Origin: Oscillatoria salina IIICB1
GTDB taxonomy: Bacteria > Cyanobacteriota > Cyanobacteriia > Cyanobacteriales > SIO1D9
Reading direction: 5' to 3'
DNA length: 64,000 nucleotides
Assembly: GCF_020144665.1 (NCBI RefSeq)
Contig: NZ_JAAHBQ010000012.1
Span: forward strand, 43,467 to 107,466
Every line of letters begins with the position of its first letter. Position 1 is the stretch's first letter. This document shows positions 41,654 through 50,033 of this stretch, piece after piece. The position numbers and the translations under genes are program-made. The notes under the pieces are model-generated. The model had not been told where the DNA came from. It did no database searches and saw only the letters and a program-made list of their open reading frames with translations.

Positions 41654-42328
41654 ATGTTTGGCTTCAATCGCTGTCAATCTGGAACATCTGCTTTTATGGC
41701 ACTTTTGCTCGGTACAACTGCTGCTGTACCTATGTTGATACCGACACCTGCTTCGGCTCAATTATTTCCACCACCTTCTAATCGCCGTAATCCAAGTCCT
41801 AGTTTTAATCGATTAGTTATTCCTAGAGGTACGGAAATCCCAGTGGAATATAAAGAAGCTGAGAAAATTTTAGTCGCTCTTGATGAAACAATGGATTTGA
41901 CTTTAACTGTGGCGGCAAATATTAGAAACCGCGACGGTCGTTTATTAGTTCCTTTTGGTAGTGAGGTAGTTGGTAAATTAGAGCCTACCAGTGGCGGTTC
42001 TCGGTTTGTGGCAGAAGAAATAATTATTAATAATCGACGACAGTATCTTAATGCTGATTCTAGGATCGTAACCAGAAGAGAAGAAATTCGTCGTGGTTCG
42101 AGAACCAGCGAGATTTTGCGCGGTGCGAGTATTGGAGCTTCGGCGGCGGCGGTAATTGCGGCGGTAACGGGAGATAAAGCGATCGCTACAGAAGAAGTTC
42201 TTGGTGGTGCGATTTTGGGTACTCTTGGCGGTTTAATTTTGGGACGCAGCGAAAGTGCTGAGGTGATTTCTATTAACCCGAATAGCGATCTCGATATTAC
42301 TCTGCGATCGGATCTGAATTTGTATTAA
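41654..42328 (+). CDS. Exported protein with glycine-zipper region, hypothetical
   Basis: 224 residues with a Sec signal peptide (cleavage near TPASAQ, about residue 36). The middle is beta-rich (LVIPRGTEIPVEYKEAEKI, RDGRLLVPFGSEVVGKLEP), with similarity in style to conjugation-protein TrbI/VirB10-like barrel segments (weak inference). The C-terminal part has an Ala/Gly-rich zipper (GASIGASAAAVIAAVTG and GGAILGTLGGLILG) that may insert into or lie on a membrane. Own unit with a terminator at 42387. Confidence 0.7.
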   Translation: MFGFNRCQSGTSAFMALLLGTTAAVPMLIPTPASAQLFPPPSNRRNPSPSFNRLVIPRGTEIPVEYKEAEKILVALDETMDLTLTVAANIRNRDGRLLVPFGSEVVGKLEPTSGGSRFVAEEIIINNRRQYLNADSRIVTRREEIRRGSRTSEILRGASIGASAAAVIAAVTGDKAIATEEVLGGAILGTLGGLILGRSESAEVISINPNSDLDITLRSDLNLY

Positions 42329-42386
42329 CTGAATTTATTGACAAAGCCAAGGAAATCTGATTCAAATTTTAGGTCAAATAGAATTG

Positions 42387-42424
42387 AAGGCGCAAACTAT
42401 GGTTAAAAGTTTACGCCTTTTTGG
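42387..42424 (+). terminator. Rho-independent terminator
   Basis: AAGGCG-C-AAACT (42387-42398) pairs with AGTTT-A-CGCCTT (42408-42419), followed by TTTT then GGG. Confidence 0.8.
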
Positions 42425-42542
42425 GTTTTAAAAGAGCGCTAAAAATTACTTTATTCACCGAGAAAGCGAAGAAGATTTTAATGATTGTTTTAGTCAAAAC
42501 TGCAACAGAGTTTTAGATGATACTCTGGCTATTTTTTGAAGT

Positions 42543-43295
42543 TCAACAAGCGGCTCGATCTTTCGGATAAAACTCGAATTTATAGCCATAACCACGAACA
42601 GTATGGACAAATTCTGGTTGATTGGGAATTACTTCAATCTTTCTCCGAATTTGACCGATATGAACGTCAACTAATCTCTCGTCAGCAACATAATTGTGAC
42701 CCCATACTTCTTTGATTAGTTCTTTGCGACTCCAAGCTTTATTTGGTTGCTTTGCTAAACAATACAACAGATCGAATTCTAAAACGGTTAAAGAAATAGT
42801 TTCTTGTTCTTTAGTAACTTCGCGACTTACAGGATTAATCTTTAAACTACCAAAGACAAGTTGTTCTCGATCGTGATTACTAGGAGCAGGAAGCAGTCGC
42901 AAAAGTGCCTGAACTTGTTTTTCCAAAACTCGCAAATGAAAAGGTTTGGTAACAAAAGCATCAGCACATTCTAAGCCAGTTACTTGATCTTCGACGTCTT
43001 TGAGACTAGTCAATAACATCACGCGAGTACGCGAACTCTTCTGTTTAATTTGTTTGCAGATTTTATAACCAATAATGTCGGGTAAAACTACATCCAAAAT
43101 TACCAAATCCGGTTGGAATTCTGCAAAAATTTTCAGTGCCGTTTCGCCATCTCTAGCTGACTCCATTTCATAGTCTAGATTACCTAAAAAACGGTAAATT
43201 AAATTACGAATTCCAGAATCATCGTCAACAACGAGAATCTTATTTGTCTTTTTTTTGTCTTTAGTGACTGGAAATTCAGTTAAGTTATGCGTCAT
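42543..43295 (-). CDS. OmpR/PhoB-family response regulator
   Basis: 250 residues. Receiver domain (about 18-130) with Asp24-Asp25 pocket, phosphoacceptor Asp68 (LVILDVVLPD), Thr96 and Lys117 all present. The C-terminal winged helix (about 145-245) has ISLTVLEFDLLYCLAKQPNK and VDVHIGQIRRKIE. No sensor kinase is adjacent. It does not match RpaA or RpaB closely. The sequence around GLECADAFVTKPF is one residue shorter than usual in the alpha4-beta5 loop. Confidence 0.9.
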   Translation of the reverse strand: MTHNLTEFPVTKDKKKTNKILVVDDDSGIRNLIYRFLGNLDYEMESARDGETALKIFAEFQPDLVILDVVLPDIIGYKICKQIKQKSSRTRVMLLTSLKDVEDQVTGLECADAFVTKPFHLRVLEKQVQALLRLLPAPSNHDREQLVFGSLKINPVSREVTKEQETISLTVLEFDLLYCLAKQPNKAWSRKELIKEVWGHNYVADERLVDVHIGQIRRKIEVIPNQPEFVHTVRGYGYKFEFYPKDRAAC

Positions 43296-43627
43296 TATTA
43301 CTCACCTATGGTATTGATTCAAGTTTAATACTTGTAGTGGATTCAACTGAGAAATTTAGCTAGAAACTAAACTATATTTTTCTGGTTTAACATTTGCGCG
43401 AACACCTCCAAATCAGTAAGTTTGTTTTTCTCAAAGTTGAGCTAAAACTAGGATTTTGCCTAGTTGTATTTTCTCCTGGTTGCAGCAAACTTGATGAAGT
43501 TAAATTAAGTTTAAGGGAAAATACGGATCTCGCGTTTAGAAGTTGATATTGACAAAATACCATAAATGTGAATCAATTGGCGAAAAGTAACTGTAAAAGT
43601 GGGAAGCGATCGCAAAAATTAATTCTA

Positions 43628-44824
43628 ATGGAGAAAAAACAGCGTTGCTTTGTATGTAAGGCTTTTCTCGAAAAAGAACACTTTTTCTATTCTGGACTTT
43701 GTAACGATTGTGGCGAGTTGAACTATCAAAAGCGCCAGCAAACGGCTGATTTAAGCGGTTTAACCGCACTTGTTACCGGAGCAAGAATTAAAATTGGTTA
43801 CGCGGTGGCAGTAAAATTACTGAGAGCAGGTGCTTCTGTAATTGTAACAACTAGATTTCCCCATGACGCCGCGATTCGCTACGCACAGGAAATAGATTTT
43901 CTTGAGTGGATCTCGCGTCTACAAATTTTTGGTTTAGATTTGCGCCACATTCCCAGTATCGAGTCTTTTATCGCTTATGTGCAAAGTTTCTCAAATCGAC
44001 TCGACATTATTATTAATAACGCCGCCCAAACAATTCGCCGCCCACCTCCATTTTATCGCCATTTACTCGCATTTGAAGCACAAGATTTTAGTTCCTTACC
44101 CCAGGAAATTCAACCTTTATTAAAACAATATCATTCATCAGGGATGAATTTAGCGCAATTACTAACATCTGAGTCAGAAAAGGCGTTAATTTACGGACAA
44201 TTAAGGCAAACTTTCCCTTTTGAGTTAACTTCTGCCGCATTTTCACAACTTCCTTTGCTTCCTGGTGATGAGAAAGATAATCCGGAACTATTTCCACCTG
44301 GAAAGTACGATGCTGACGGACAACAACTTGATTTGCGTTCTGAAAATAGCTGGATAATGAAAGATGAGGAAGTCAGTATAGTTGAGTTGCTAGAAGTACA
44401 TTTAGTTAACGCGATCGCGCCTTTTGTAATTAACAGCCGACTCAAACCATTAATGAGGAAACATCCCGAAACGAACAAATATATTATTAACGTTTCTTCC
44501 CAAGAAGGGAAATTTAACGGTTTCGATAAACCTTGGCGACATCCTCATACTAATATGGCAAAAGCAGCCCTAAATCAAATGACTTGTACCTGCGCTAAAG
44601 AATACGCCAAACAGCGAATTTTTATGAATTGTGTTGACCCCGGATGGATTAGTTTTCTTCATCCCTATCCGCAAACTCAAGCTATGCAAGCGCGGGGAGT
44701 TAAACCACCTTTTGATTTGTCTGACGCAGCCGCCAGAATTTGCGATCCAATTTATTTAGGATTGAATGAAGAAAAACATCAGTTTGGGAAATTGTTTAAA
44801 GACTACGCTGAAACAGAATGGTAA
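43628..44824 (+). CDS. SDR-fold oxidoreductase with N-terminal zinc ribbon
   Basis: 398 residues from the ATG at 43628; a GTG at 43568 would add 20 poorly protein-like residues. The N-terminus has a four-cysteine zinc site, Cys7-x2-Cys10 and Cys25-x2-Cys28. A Rossmann fold follows (TALVTGARIKIGYAVAVKLL, nucleotide loop about 47-57; NNAAQ motif about 130). The SDR catalytic Ser is in NVSSQEG, but the YxxxK position reads Thr308-x3-Lys312 (HTNMAKAAL), so the catalytic Tyr is missing. A long insert (about 145-245) separates the two halves. I recall related zinc-ribbon SDRs in other bacteria and protists; function unknown. Confidence 0.8.
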   Translation: MEKKQRCFVCKAFLEKEHFFYSGLCNDCGELNYQKRQQTADLSGLTALVTGARIKIGYAVAVKLLRAGASVIVTTRFPHDAAIRYAQEIDFLEWISRLQIFGLDLRHIPSIESFIAYVQSFSNRLDIIINNAAQTIRRPPPFYRHLLAFEAQDFSSLPQEIQPLLKQYHSSGMNLAQLLTSESEKALIYGQLRQTFPFELTSAAFSQLPLLPGDEKDNPELFPPGKYDADGQQLDLRSENSWIMKDEEVSIVELLEVHLVNAIAPFVINSRLKPLMRKHPETNKYIINVSSQEGKFNGFDKPWRHPHTNMAKAALNQMTCTCAKEYAKQRIFMNCVDPGWISFLHPYPQTQAMQARGVKPPFDLSDAAARICDPIYLGLNEEKHQFGKLFKDYAETEW

Positions 44825-44882
44825 CTGATGTCAAATAGAAAAATGTTGACTATATTTGATAATTAGATCGATACTTTGCCCG

Positions 44883-44894
44883 CAACGTCTCTAC
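44883..44894. repeat. Half copy of the AGAGACG dispersed repeat
   Basis: CAACGTCTCTAC matches the right arm of the hairpin at 61351-61380. The left arm is absent. Confidence 0.4.
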
Positions 44895-44954
44895 AAACTT
44901 AGATGGTTAATTTAAATTTTGTTTCTAACTAATTTAAGGAGTTAAACTTAGTTG

Positions 44955-44960
44955 TATACT
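44955..44960 (+). promoter_or_regulatory. -10 box TATACT before the tRNA-like array
   Basis: TATACT with a weak -35 (ATTTAA/TTTAAG near 44932-44938). A transcript would start near 44967, about ten bases before the first cloverleaf. Confidence 0.5.
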
Positions 44961-44977
44961 AGAAAATAACCTGACAA

Positions 44978-45051
44978 AGCGGTGAAGTTTAAAAGGAGAA
45001 AACGCCCATCTTCAGAGCGTGGAGATGACCGTTCGATCCGGTTCGCCGCTA
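44978..45051 (+). tRNA. tRNA-like cloverleaf 1 (anticodon uncertain, CAG or TCA)
   Basis: 74 bases. Acceptor AGCGGTG (44978-44984) pairs with CGCCGCT (45044-45050; one G-U), discriminator A45051. D stem GTTT (44987-44990)/AAAC (45000-45003) with a GG in the 9-base loop. T arm GACCG-TTCGATC-CGGTT (45027-45043), an orthodox T loop. Between them the anticodon arm is irregular: with the best pairing (45006-45010/45018-45022, four pairs) the anticodon is CAG; with standard spacing it is TCA. No 3' CCA is encoded. It is the most canonical of the three units. Confidence 0.6.
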
Positions 45052-45053
45052 AC

Positions 45054-45124
45054 GGCGGCGTAGCTTAAATATAAAGCACTTTTGCTGCACGAAAGAGATG
45101 ACTGTTAAAGTCAGTCCGCCGCCA
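45054..45124 (+). tRNA. tRNA-like cloverleaf 2 (anticodon TGC in best fold)
   Basis: 71 bases, a complete 7+4+5+5 cloverleaf. Acceptor GGCGGCG (45054-45060) pairs perfectly with CGCCGCC (45117-45123), discriminator A. D arm GCTT-AAATATA-AAGC (45063-45077), without the usual GG. Anticodon stem CTTTT/GAAAG (45079-45083/45091-45095), loop GCTGCAC, so TGC at 34-36 but C instead of T at 33. Variable loop AGAT. T arm GACTG-TTAAAGT-CAGTC (45100-45116), with A in place of C56. It begins two bases after unit 1. Confidence 0.6.
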
Positions 45125-45126
45125 CT

Positions 45127-45199
45127 GGCGATGTAGTTTAAATTAGAAAACACCTTGGAGTAGACCAGGAAATGTGGGTGAAAATCCCGCCATTCGCCT
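45127..45199 (+). tRNA. tRNA-like cloverleaf 3 (anticodon GTA in best fold), degenerate
   Basis: 73 bases. Acceptor GGCGATG (45127-45133) pairs with 45191-45198 only with one bulged T. D arm GTTT/AAAC (45136-45139/45148-45151) without GG. Anticodon stem CCTTG/CCAGG (45153-45157/45165-45169) with one mismatch, loop GAGTAGA. Variable loop AAAT. T arm GTGGG-TGAAAAT-CCCGC (45174-45190). It begins two bases after unit 2. The bulge and the odd loops suggest it is decaying or is not aminoacylated. Confidence 0.5.
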
Positions 45200-45207
45200 T
45201 TTGAATT

Positions 45208-45231
45208 AACCCACTACGGCGGGTTTTGTTT
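45208..45231 (+). terminator. Terminator of the tRNA-like array
   Basis: AACCC (45208-45212) pairs with GGGTT (45221-45225), plus an inner C-G pair, followed by TTTTGTTT. It ends a plus-strand transcript just before the stop of the convergent Uma2 gene. Confidence 0.75.
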
Positions 45232-45239
45232 GGCAAATT

Positions 45240-46088
45240 TTAAGTGAGATTTTCCAGAAACTCTTCGAGAGATTTTACTTCCATCGCTACTTCTAAAAGA
45301 TTTTCCAGTTGTTCTAGGCTCTTTTGTGATAAATCAGTTGATATTGTTTCGGGTATTGTACCAAAACGACGTTGAAGTAAACGCAGTAGCGATCGCTGCA
45401 TCCCCTCTTGTAAACCTTGTTCTTTTCCTTTATTTTCCGCTACTTCTTCCGGTAAAGGAACGACATTACCATCATCGTCGTAAAATCTCAGCCAGATAAT
45501 ATTATCGCGCCCGATAGTACCAGCCCAAGTACCCAGCCAAAAACCTAAAGTTTCGCAGCGTAACCAACCTCTTTCATCGGGCGTTATTGGTTGATAACGC
45601 AATTCCCCATTTAAACGCCAACCTTGCAAAGAATCCGGATTAAAAGGGTCAAAAACATAGTATTCTCTAGTGCGGAAAGTTCGTTCGTAAATCTCTTTTT
45701 TCTCATTCAAATCTACCGAAGCGGTACTTTCCGACATTAATTCGATAATTACATCAGGGTAGCGACCATTTTCTTCCCAAACCGTCCAAGTACGACGTTC
45801 GTAGCTACCATCAACATTAGCCACAAAAAAGAAATCTGGACCGCGAAAATCTCGGTTTCTCGCCTGCGTTGAACTAAAATAAACGAACATATTTCCACCG
45901 ACAAAATAGTCGGTACGTTCAGCAAAGGCTTGTTCCACTGAACGAATTAAGGTAGTCATAGCATAGAGATGACGGCTAGATTCCAAAGGTTCACCATCGT
46001 CGTAAGGTAAATCACTCGGTGGCGGATTATAATACTCCGGCTCCCAATCTGGTTGAGTGCTATCTTTGGTACTAGGAGCAATAGTCAT
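45240..46088 (-). CDS. Uma2-family (DUF820) endonuclease-like protein
   Basis: 282 residues from the ATG at 46088; a TTG 27 bases out is less likely. The PD-(D/E)XK-type core is visible as PDVIIELMSEST followed by LNEKKEIYERTFRTREYYVFDP (about 125-160). The C-terminal third is a charged helical tail that could oligomerise. The family is greatly expanded in cyanobacteria and its role is unknown. Single-gene unit, convergent with the tRNA-like array. Confidence 0.85.
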   Translation of the reverse strand: MTIAPSTKDSTQPDWEPEYYNPPPSDLPYDDGEPLESSRHLYAMTTLIRSVEQAFAERTDYFVGGNMFVYFSSTQARNRDFRGPDFFFVANVDGSYERRTWTVWEENGRYPDVIIELMSESTASVDLNEKKEIYERTFRTREYYVFDPFNPDSLQGWRLNGELRYQPITPDERGWLRCETLGFWLGTWAGTIGRDNIIWLRFYDDDGNVVPLPEEVAENKGKEQGLQEGMQRSLLRLLQRRFGTIPETISTDLSQKSLEQLENLLEVAMEVKSLEEFLENLT

Positions 46089-46216
46089 AATATCAAGTTT
46101 GTTGTCTTCTTTCAATTATTATGACTTACTTGCTAGATTTTGTTCTAATCTTCGATAGGATAAGATAGCTTACTTGAAGAATGACGCGATCGCGCGATCG
46201 CTAATATTATAAAATT

Positions 46217-48547
46217 ATGACTGTAACTACTAACTTTCTCGCTCATCTCAATCCTTCCCAACGTCAAGCAGTGGAACATTATTGCGGTCCATTGCTAGTT
46301 GTTGCTGGTGCTGGTTCAGGTAAAACCCGCGCTTTAACTTATCGGATTGCTAATTTAATTCTTAAGCATAAAGTTAATCCCGAAAATATTCTCGCGGTGA
46401 CATTTACTAATAAAGCAGCGCGGGAAATGAAGGAACGAATTGAAAAAATATTCGCTCAACAGTTAGCGCAACAAAAACACGGTCAACGTCTAGAGTTATT
46501 ATCTGCTGACGAGCAAACTCGACTAGCTTCTCGCGCTTATAAAACGACAATTAAACCGCTTTGGATTGGAACTTTTCATAGTTTATTTGCGCGGATTCTT
46601 CGCTACGATATTAATAAATACCAAGACGAAAAAGGACGTATTTGGAACCGAAATTTTTCTATTTTCGATGAATCTGACGCGCAAACATTAGTGAAAAATA
46701 TTGTCACCAAACAACTTAACCTAGATGATAAAAAATTTAATCCTCGTTCTGTTCGTTACGCAATTAGTAATGCCAAAAACTTAGGTTTATCGCCCGCAGA
46801 ATTTGCCAGAGAAAAAGGTGATTATTGGGGTCGAGTTGTTGCTGAAGTTTATGAAGAGTATCAAAACCAACTTGCTAATAACAATGCTCTCGACTTTGAC
46901 GACTTAATTTTAATTCCAGTAAGATTGTTTCAACAGAATGAAACTGTTTTAGGTTATTGGTATGAAAAATTCCGTCATATTCTCGTAGACGAATATCAAG
47001 ATACCAACCGAATTCAATACGAATTGATAAGGCTTTTAGCAACTAATAACGAAACTGATAAAAGAAAATGGGATTGGCGCGATCGCTCAGTTTTTGTAGT
47101 TGGTGATGCCGACCAATCAATTTATAGCTTCCGTATGGCAGATTATACCATACTTTTGGATTTTCAGCAAGACTTTGGTGATAATTTGCCTGATGATGAT
47201 ACTCGCACAATGGTTAAGTTAGAAGAAAATTATCGTTCCAGAGAAAATATTCTTCAAGCTGCGAATAAACTAATCGAAAAAAATACCGAACGGATCGATA
47301 AAATTCTGCGTCCAACCAGAGGATTTGGCGAGCAAATTTATGTTTATAAAGCTGACAACGAAGTAGAAGAAGCAGAATTTGTCGTTAGTCAAATAATGAA
47401 TTTAGCACGCAATAATCCCGAAATAAATTGGGGTAGCTTTGCTATTTTGTATCGTACCAACGCTCAATCCCGCGCCTTTGAAGAAGCATTACTAGGTAGA
47501 GTTCCTTATACAATTGTCGGTGGCTTAAAATTCTACGATCGCAAAGAAATAAAAGACGCGATCGCCTATTTACGAATCATCGCCAACCCAGCCGACACTG
47601 TTAGTTTGATTAGAATAATTAACACACCCAAACGCAGTATTGGTAAAACCACAGTCGATCGTTTAGTTAGTGCTTCAGTCGAATTAGGAGTTCCCCTTTG
47701 GGAAATAATTAGCGACGAAACTTCCGTTAATACTCTCGCTGGACGTGCAGCGAAATCTGTGAATAAATTCGCGCAAATGATTCAGCATTTTCAAACAGAA
47801 ATAAATAACCTCGAAGCCACAGAAATTGTGCGCGGAATCATGTCAGAATCTGGTTACATCGACGACTTGAAAAAACAAGGCACAGACGAAGCCGAAAACA
47901 GACTAGAAAACGTCGAAGAACTGTATAATGCTGTTTACCAATTCCAAGAAGAAAACCAAGACACAACCTTAACTGGTTTCTTAGCAAGCGCTTCCTTAGC
48001 CTCAGATTTAGATAACCTGAAAGAAGGCGAAAAAGCAGTTTCTTTAATGACATTGCATTCCGCGAAAGGACTAGAATTTCCAGTAGTATTTTTAGTAGGT
48101 TTAGAACAAGGATTATTCCCCAATCATCGCACAATTGACGATCCAATCGCCTTAGAAGAAGAACGCAGATTGTGTTATGTAGGAATTACTCGCGCCCAAG
48201 AACAATTATTCTTAACTTATACCAGAGAACGTCGTCTTTGGGGTGCGCGAGAAATAGCTATTCCTTCGCAATTTTTGCAAGAATTACCTGAAGATTTAAT
48301 TACTACCAATGTCCAACCTGCGGTAGCCTATAAACCTCGGCGTCAAAAAAGCGTAACTGCCACTTCTGGTAACAACAAACAACAGACATGGCAAGTGGGC
48401 GATCGCGTAGTTCACAAAAGCTTTGGACTAGGCGAAATTACTCACGTTTTCGGCACAGGAAATAAAGTTTCTGTCGCGATAAAATTCCCCAGTTTAGGAC
48501 AAAAAATCATCGATCCGAAAGTTGCGCCCATGCAAAAAGTTAAGTAA
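46217..48547 (+). CDS. pcrA: UvrD/PcrA-type DNA helicase
   Basis: 776-residue superfamily 1A 3'-5' helicase for repair and replication-fork processing. Motifs: Q motif LNPSQRQAV, Walker A GAGSGKTRAL (about 32-41), motif Ia TFTNKAAREMKERI, Walker B LVDEYQDTN, motif III GDADQSIYSFR, and motifs V-VI in MTLHSAKGLEFPVVF and YVGITRAQEQL. The C-terminal about 50 residues (VGDRVVHKSFGLGEI) are the tudor-like domain that in PcrA binds RNA polymerase. ATG at 46217, close behind a doubled HIP1 (GCGATCGCGCGATCGC). Confidence 0.93.
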   Translation: MTVTTNFLAHLNPSQRQAVEHYCGPLLVVAGAGSGKTRALTYRIANLILKHKVNPENILAVTFTNKAAREMKERIEKIFAQQLAQQKHGQRLELLSADEQTRLASRAYKTTIKPLWIGTFHSLFARILRYDINKYQDEKGRIWNRNFSIFDESDAQTLVKNIVTKQLNLDDKKFNPRSVRYAISNAKNLGLSPAEFAREKGDYWGRVVAEVYEEYQNQLANNNALDFDDLILIPVRLFQQNETVLGYWYEKFRHILVDEYQDTNRIQYELIRLLATNNETDKRKWDWRDRSVFVVGDADQSIYSFRMADYTILLDFQQDFGDNLPDDDTRTMVKLEENYRSRENILQAANKLIEKNTERIDKILRPTRGFGEQIYVYKADNEVEEAEFVVSQIMNLARNNPEINWGSFAILYRTNAQSRAFEEALLGRVPYTIVGGLKFYDRKEIKDAIAYLRIIANPADTVSLIRIINTPKRSIGKTTVDRLVSASVELGVPLWEIISDETSVNTLAGRAAKSVNKFAQMIQHFQTEINNLEATEIVRGIMSESGYIDDLKKQGTDEAENRLENVEELYNAVYQFQEENQDTTLTGFLASASLASDLDNLKEGEKAVSLMTLHSAKGLEFPVVFLVGLEQGLFPNHRTIDDPIALEEERRLCYVGITRAQEQLFLTYTRERRLWGAREIAIPSQFLQELPEDLITTNVQPAVAYKPRRQKSVTATSGNNKQQTWQVGDRVVHKSFGLGEITHVFGTGNKVSVAIKFPSLGQKIIDPKVAPMQKVK

Positions 48548-48567
48548 ATTAGTAACCCCTCCCCTAG

Positions 48568-48766
48568 CCCCTCCCCGACGCGGAAAGGGGAACTTTCTTT
48601 CCACTAAATCTAGAGAGAAAAATACTCCCCCTTCCCTGGTAGGAAAAGGGGTTGGGGGGTTAGGTTTTTCAAGGTATTATTACCCCTCCCCGACGCGGAG
48701 AGGGGAACTTTCTTTCCACTAAATTTAGAGAGAAAAATACTCCCCCTTCCCTGGTAGGGAAGGGAG
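48568..48766. repeat. Duplicated 84-bp direct repeat
   Basis: Copy 1 is 48568-48651 and copy 2 is 48683-48766, nearly identical (CCCCTCCCCGACGCGG ... CTGGTAGG). Each copy ends in complementary CCCC/GGGG blocks, so each can fold on itself. This is a pattern seen in dispersed cyanobacterial repeats. Confidence 0.85.
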
Positions 48767-48813
48767 GGCTGTAGCGGTAAGCGAAGCTATGCCGCAGGCT
48801 TATCGCTACAGCC
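48767..48813. repeat. 16-bp inverted repeat
   Basis: GGCTGTAGCGGTAAGC (48767-48782) pairs with 48798-48813 with one G-T wobble, loop of 15 bases containing GAAGCTATGCCGCAG. It follows immediately after the direct repeat. Confidence 0.8.
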
Positions 48814-48933
48814 CAAGCAGAAAAGTGGGCGGAGAATAGAGATAAACCCGTAAAAAAGGACAATTATTAAGCTTCCTAGTTGGTAGTGAGGACTTTAGTC
48901 CGATTTTTCAGCCCTAAAATCCTTACTACAAAC

Positions 48934-49881
48934 CTACTGAATAATAATATTATCCAAATCCAGTTCCGGTTCAGGAAATTGGGGATTCATCGCAGCTAAA
49001 GTGTCAGCAAGTATTCGCGCGATCGCCAAATTACGATACCACTTTTTATTAGCTGGAATTACATACCAAGGAGCATATTCTGTGGAACAATTATTAATTG
49101 CTTCTTCAAAAGCAGCTTGATATTCATCCCAATATTTTCGCTCTTGGATATCATTTTTAGAAAATTTCCAGCGCTTATCCATATTTTTTAGCCTCCTTTC
49201 TAAACGCCATTTTTGTTCGTCTTTGGAAATGTGGAGAAAAAATTTAATTACCGTAATATTATCAAGAGTAAGCATCTGTTCAAACTGGTTAATCGTATCA
49301 TACCGCTTGCGCCAATCTTCTTCCGGAACTAAATTTTTTACCCTTACAATTAGTACATCTTCATAATGGGAACGGTTAAAAATAGTAATCATTCCCTGTT
49401 TGGGTGCGCGTTGATGATAGCGCCATAAAAAATCGTGACTTGCTTCTTCTTGACTTGGCATTTTAAATGACCAAACTCGACAACCTTGAGGGTTTATACC
49501 TTGAAAAACGTGCTTAATTGTGCCATCTTTTCCACCTGTATCCATTGATTGAAGCACAATTAATAAACTGCGTTTATTTTCAGCATAAAATCGTTCTTGA
49601 AGAGTTGCGAGACGCTTTTTTTCTCGCTTAAGTTTCTTTTTTATGTCTTTCTTCGTCTGATAGTCTTCTGACTGGTTAGGATCGATTTCAGCCAGGGAAA
49701 TTCTTTCTCCCGGTTTAACTCGATAGCTGGGATAATTTGGCTGAGGTGGCTGATGATTTGATAACAGTGTTTCTGGTGCTACTTGTTGGGTGATTTCTGT
49801 TTTCGCGTTTGCGGCTGCTTGTTGAGTTGCGCTAGCTTCAGTTGCAGAGATTTTGTGCTTTTTTTTATTGGATTTGCTCAT
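48934..49881 (-). CDS. ppk2: Polyphosphate kinase 2 family protein
   Basis: 315 residues. Walker A is SMDTGGKDGT, the lid/Walker B region is FNRSHYEDVLIVRV, and KMPSQEEASHDFLWRYHQRAPKQG is characteristic of PPK2. The enzyme phosphorylates nucleotides (AMP, ADP or GDP) with polyphosphate; which class cannot be told. The N-terminal about 60 residues are Ala/Gln/Lys-rich and probably disordered. ATG at 49881. Confidence 0.93.
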   Translation of the reverse strand: MSKSNKKKHKISATEASATQQAAANAKTEITQQVAPETLLSNHQPPQPNYPSYRVKPGERISLAEIDPNQSEDYQTKKDIKKKLKREKKRLATLQERFYAENKRSLLIVLQSMDTGGKDGTIKHVFQGINPQGCRVWSFKMPSQEEASHDFLWRYHQRAPKQGMITIFNRSHYEDVLIVRVKNLVPEEDWRKRYDTINQFEQMLTLDNITVIKFFLHISKDEQKWRLERRLKNMDKRWKFSKNDIQERKYWDEYQAAFEEAINNCSTEYAPWYVIPANKKWYRNLAIARILADTLAAMNPQFPEPELDLDNIIIQ

Positions 49882-50033
49882 AAATATGTTTCGCTGTGTT
49901 CTTTCTCAATGATAATATTTTATTGCCCGTCACGCCAAGATCCATTAAGTAAATCTTTTCGCGTCAATGAAAAAAATAAGAAAAGAAGTGATTATAGAAC
50001 AGCAGATTATGCACTAAAAGGCTAGACAATTTG

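Noticed and set aside
45151..45198. Cobalamin riboswitch core
   Set aside because: GGTGAAAATCCC resembles the B12-box region, but the rest of the riboswitch is absent and the stretch fits better as the T arm of the third tRNA-like unit; it also faces a terminator and no gene downstream on its strand.
44978..45199. Group II intron domain V or CRISPR repeats
   Set aside because: No domain V consensus, no reverse transcriptase or maturase, and the units differ throughout rather than having constant repeats with variable spacers.
48522..48863. Small ORFs over the repeats behind pcrA
   Set aside because: Translations of the duplicated repeat (Pro/Arg/Gly-rich), no ribosome-binding sites; the repeat explains them.
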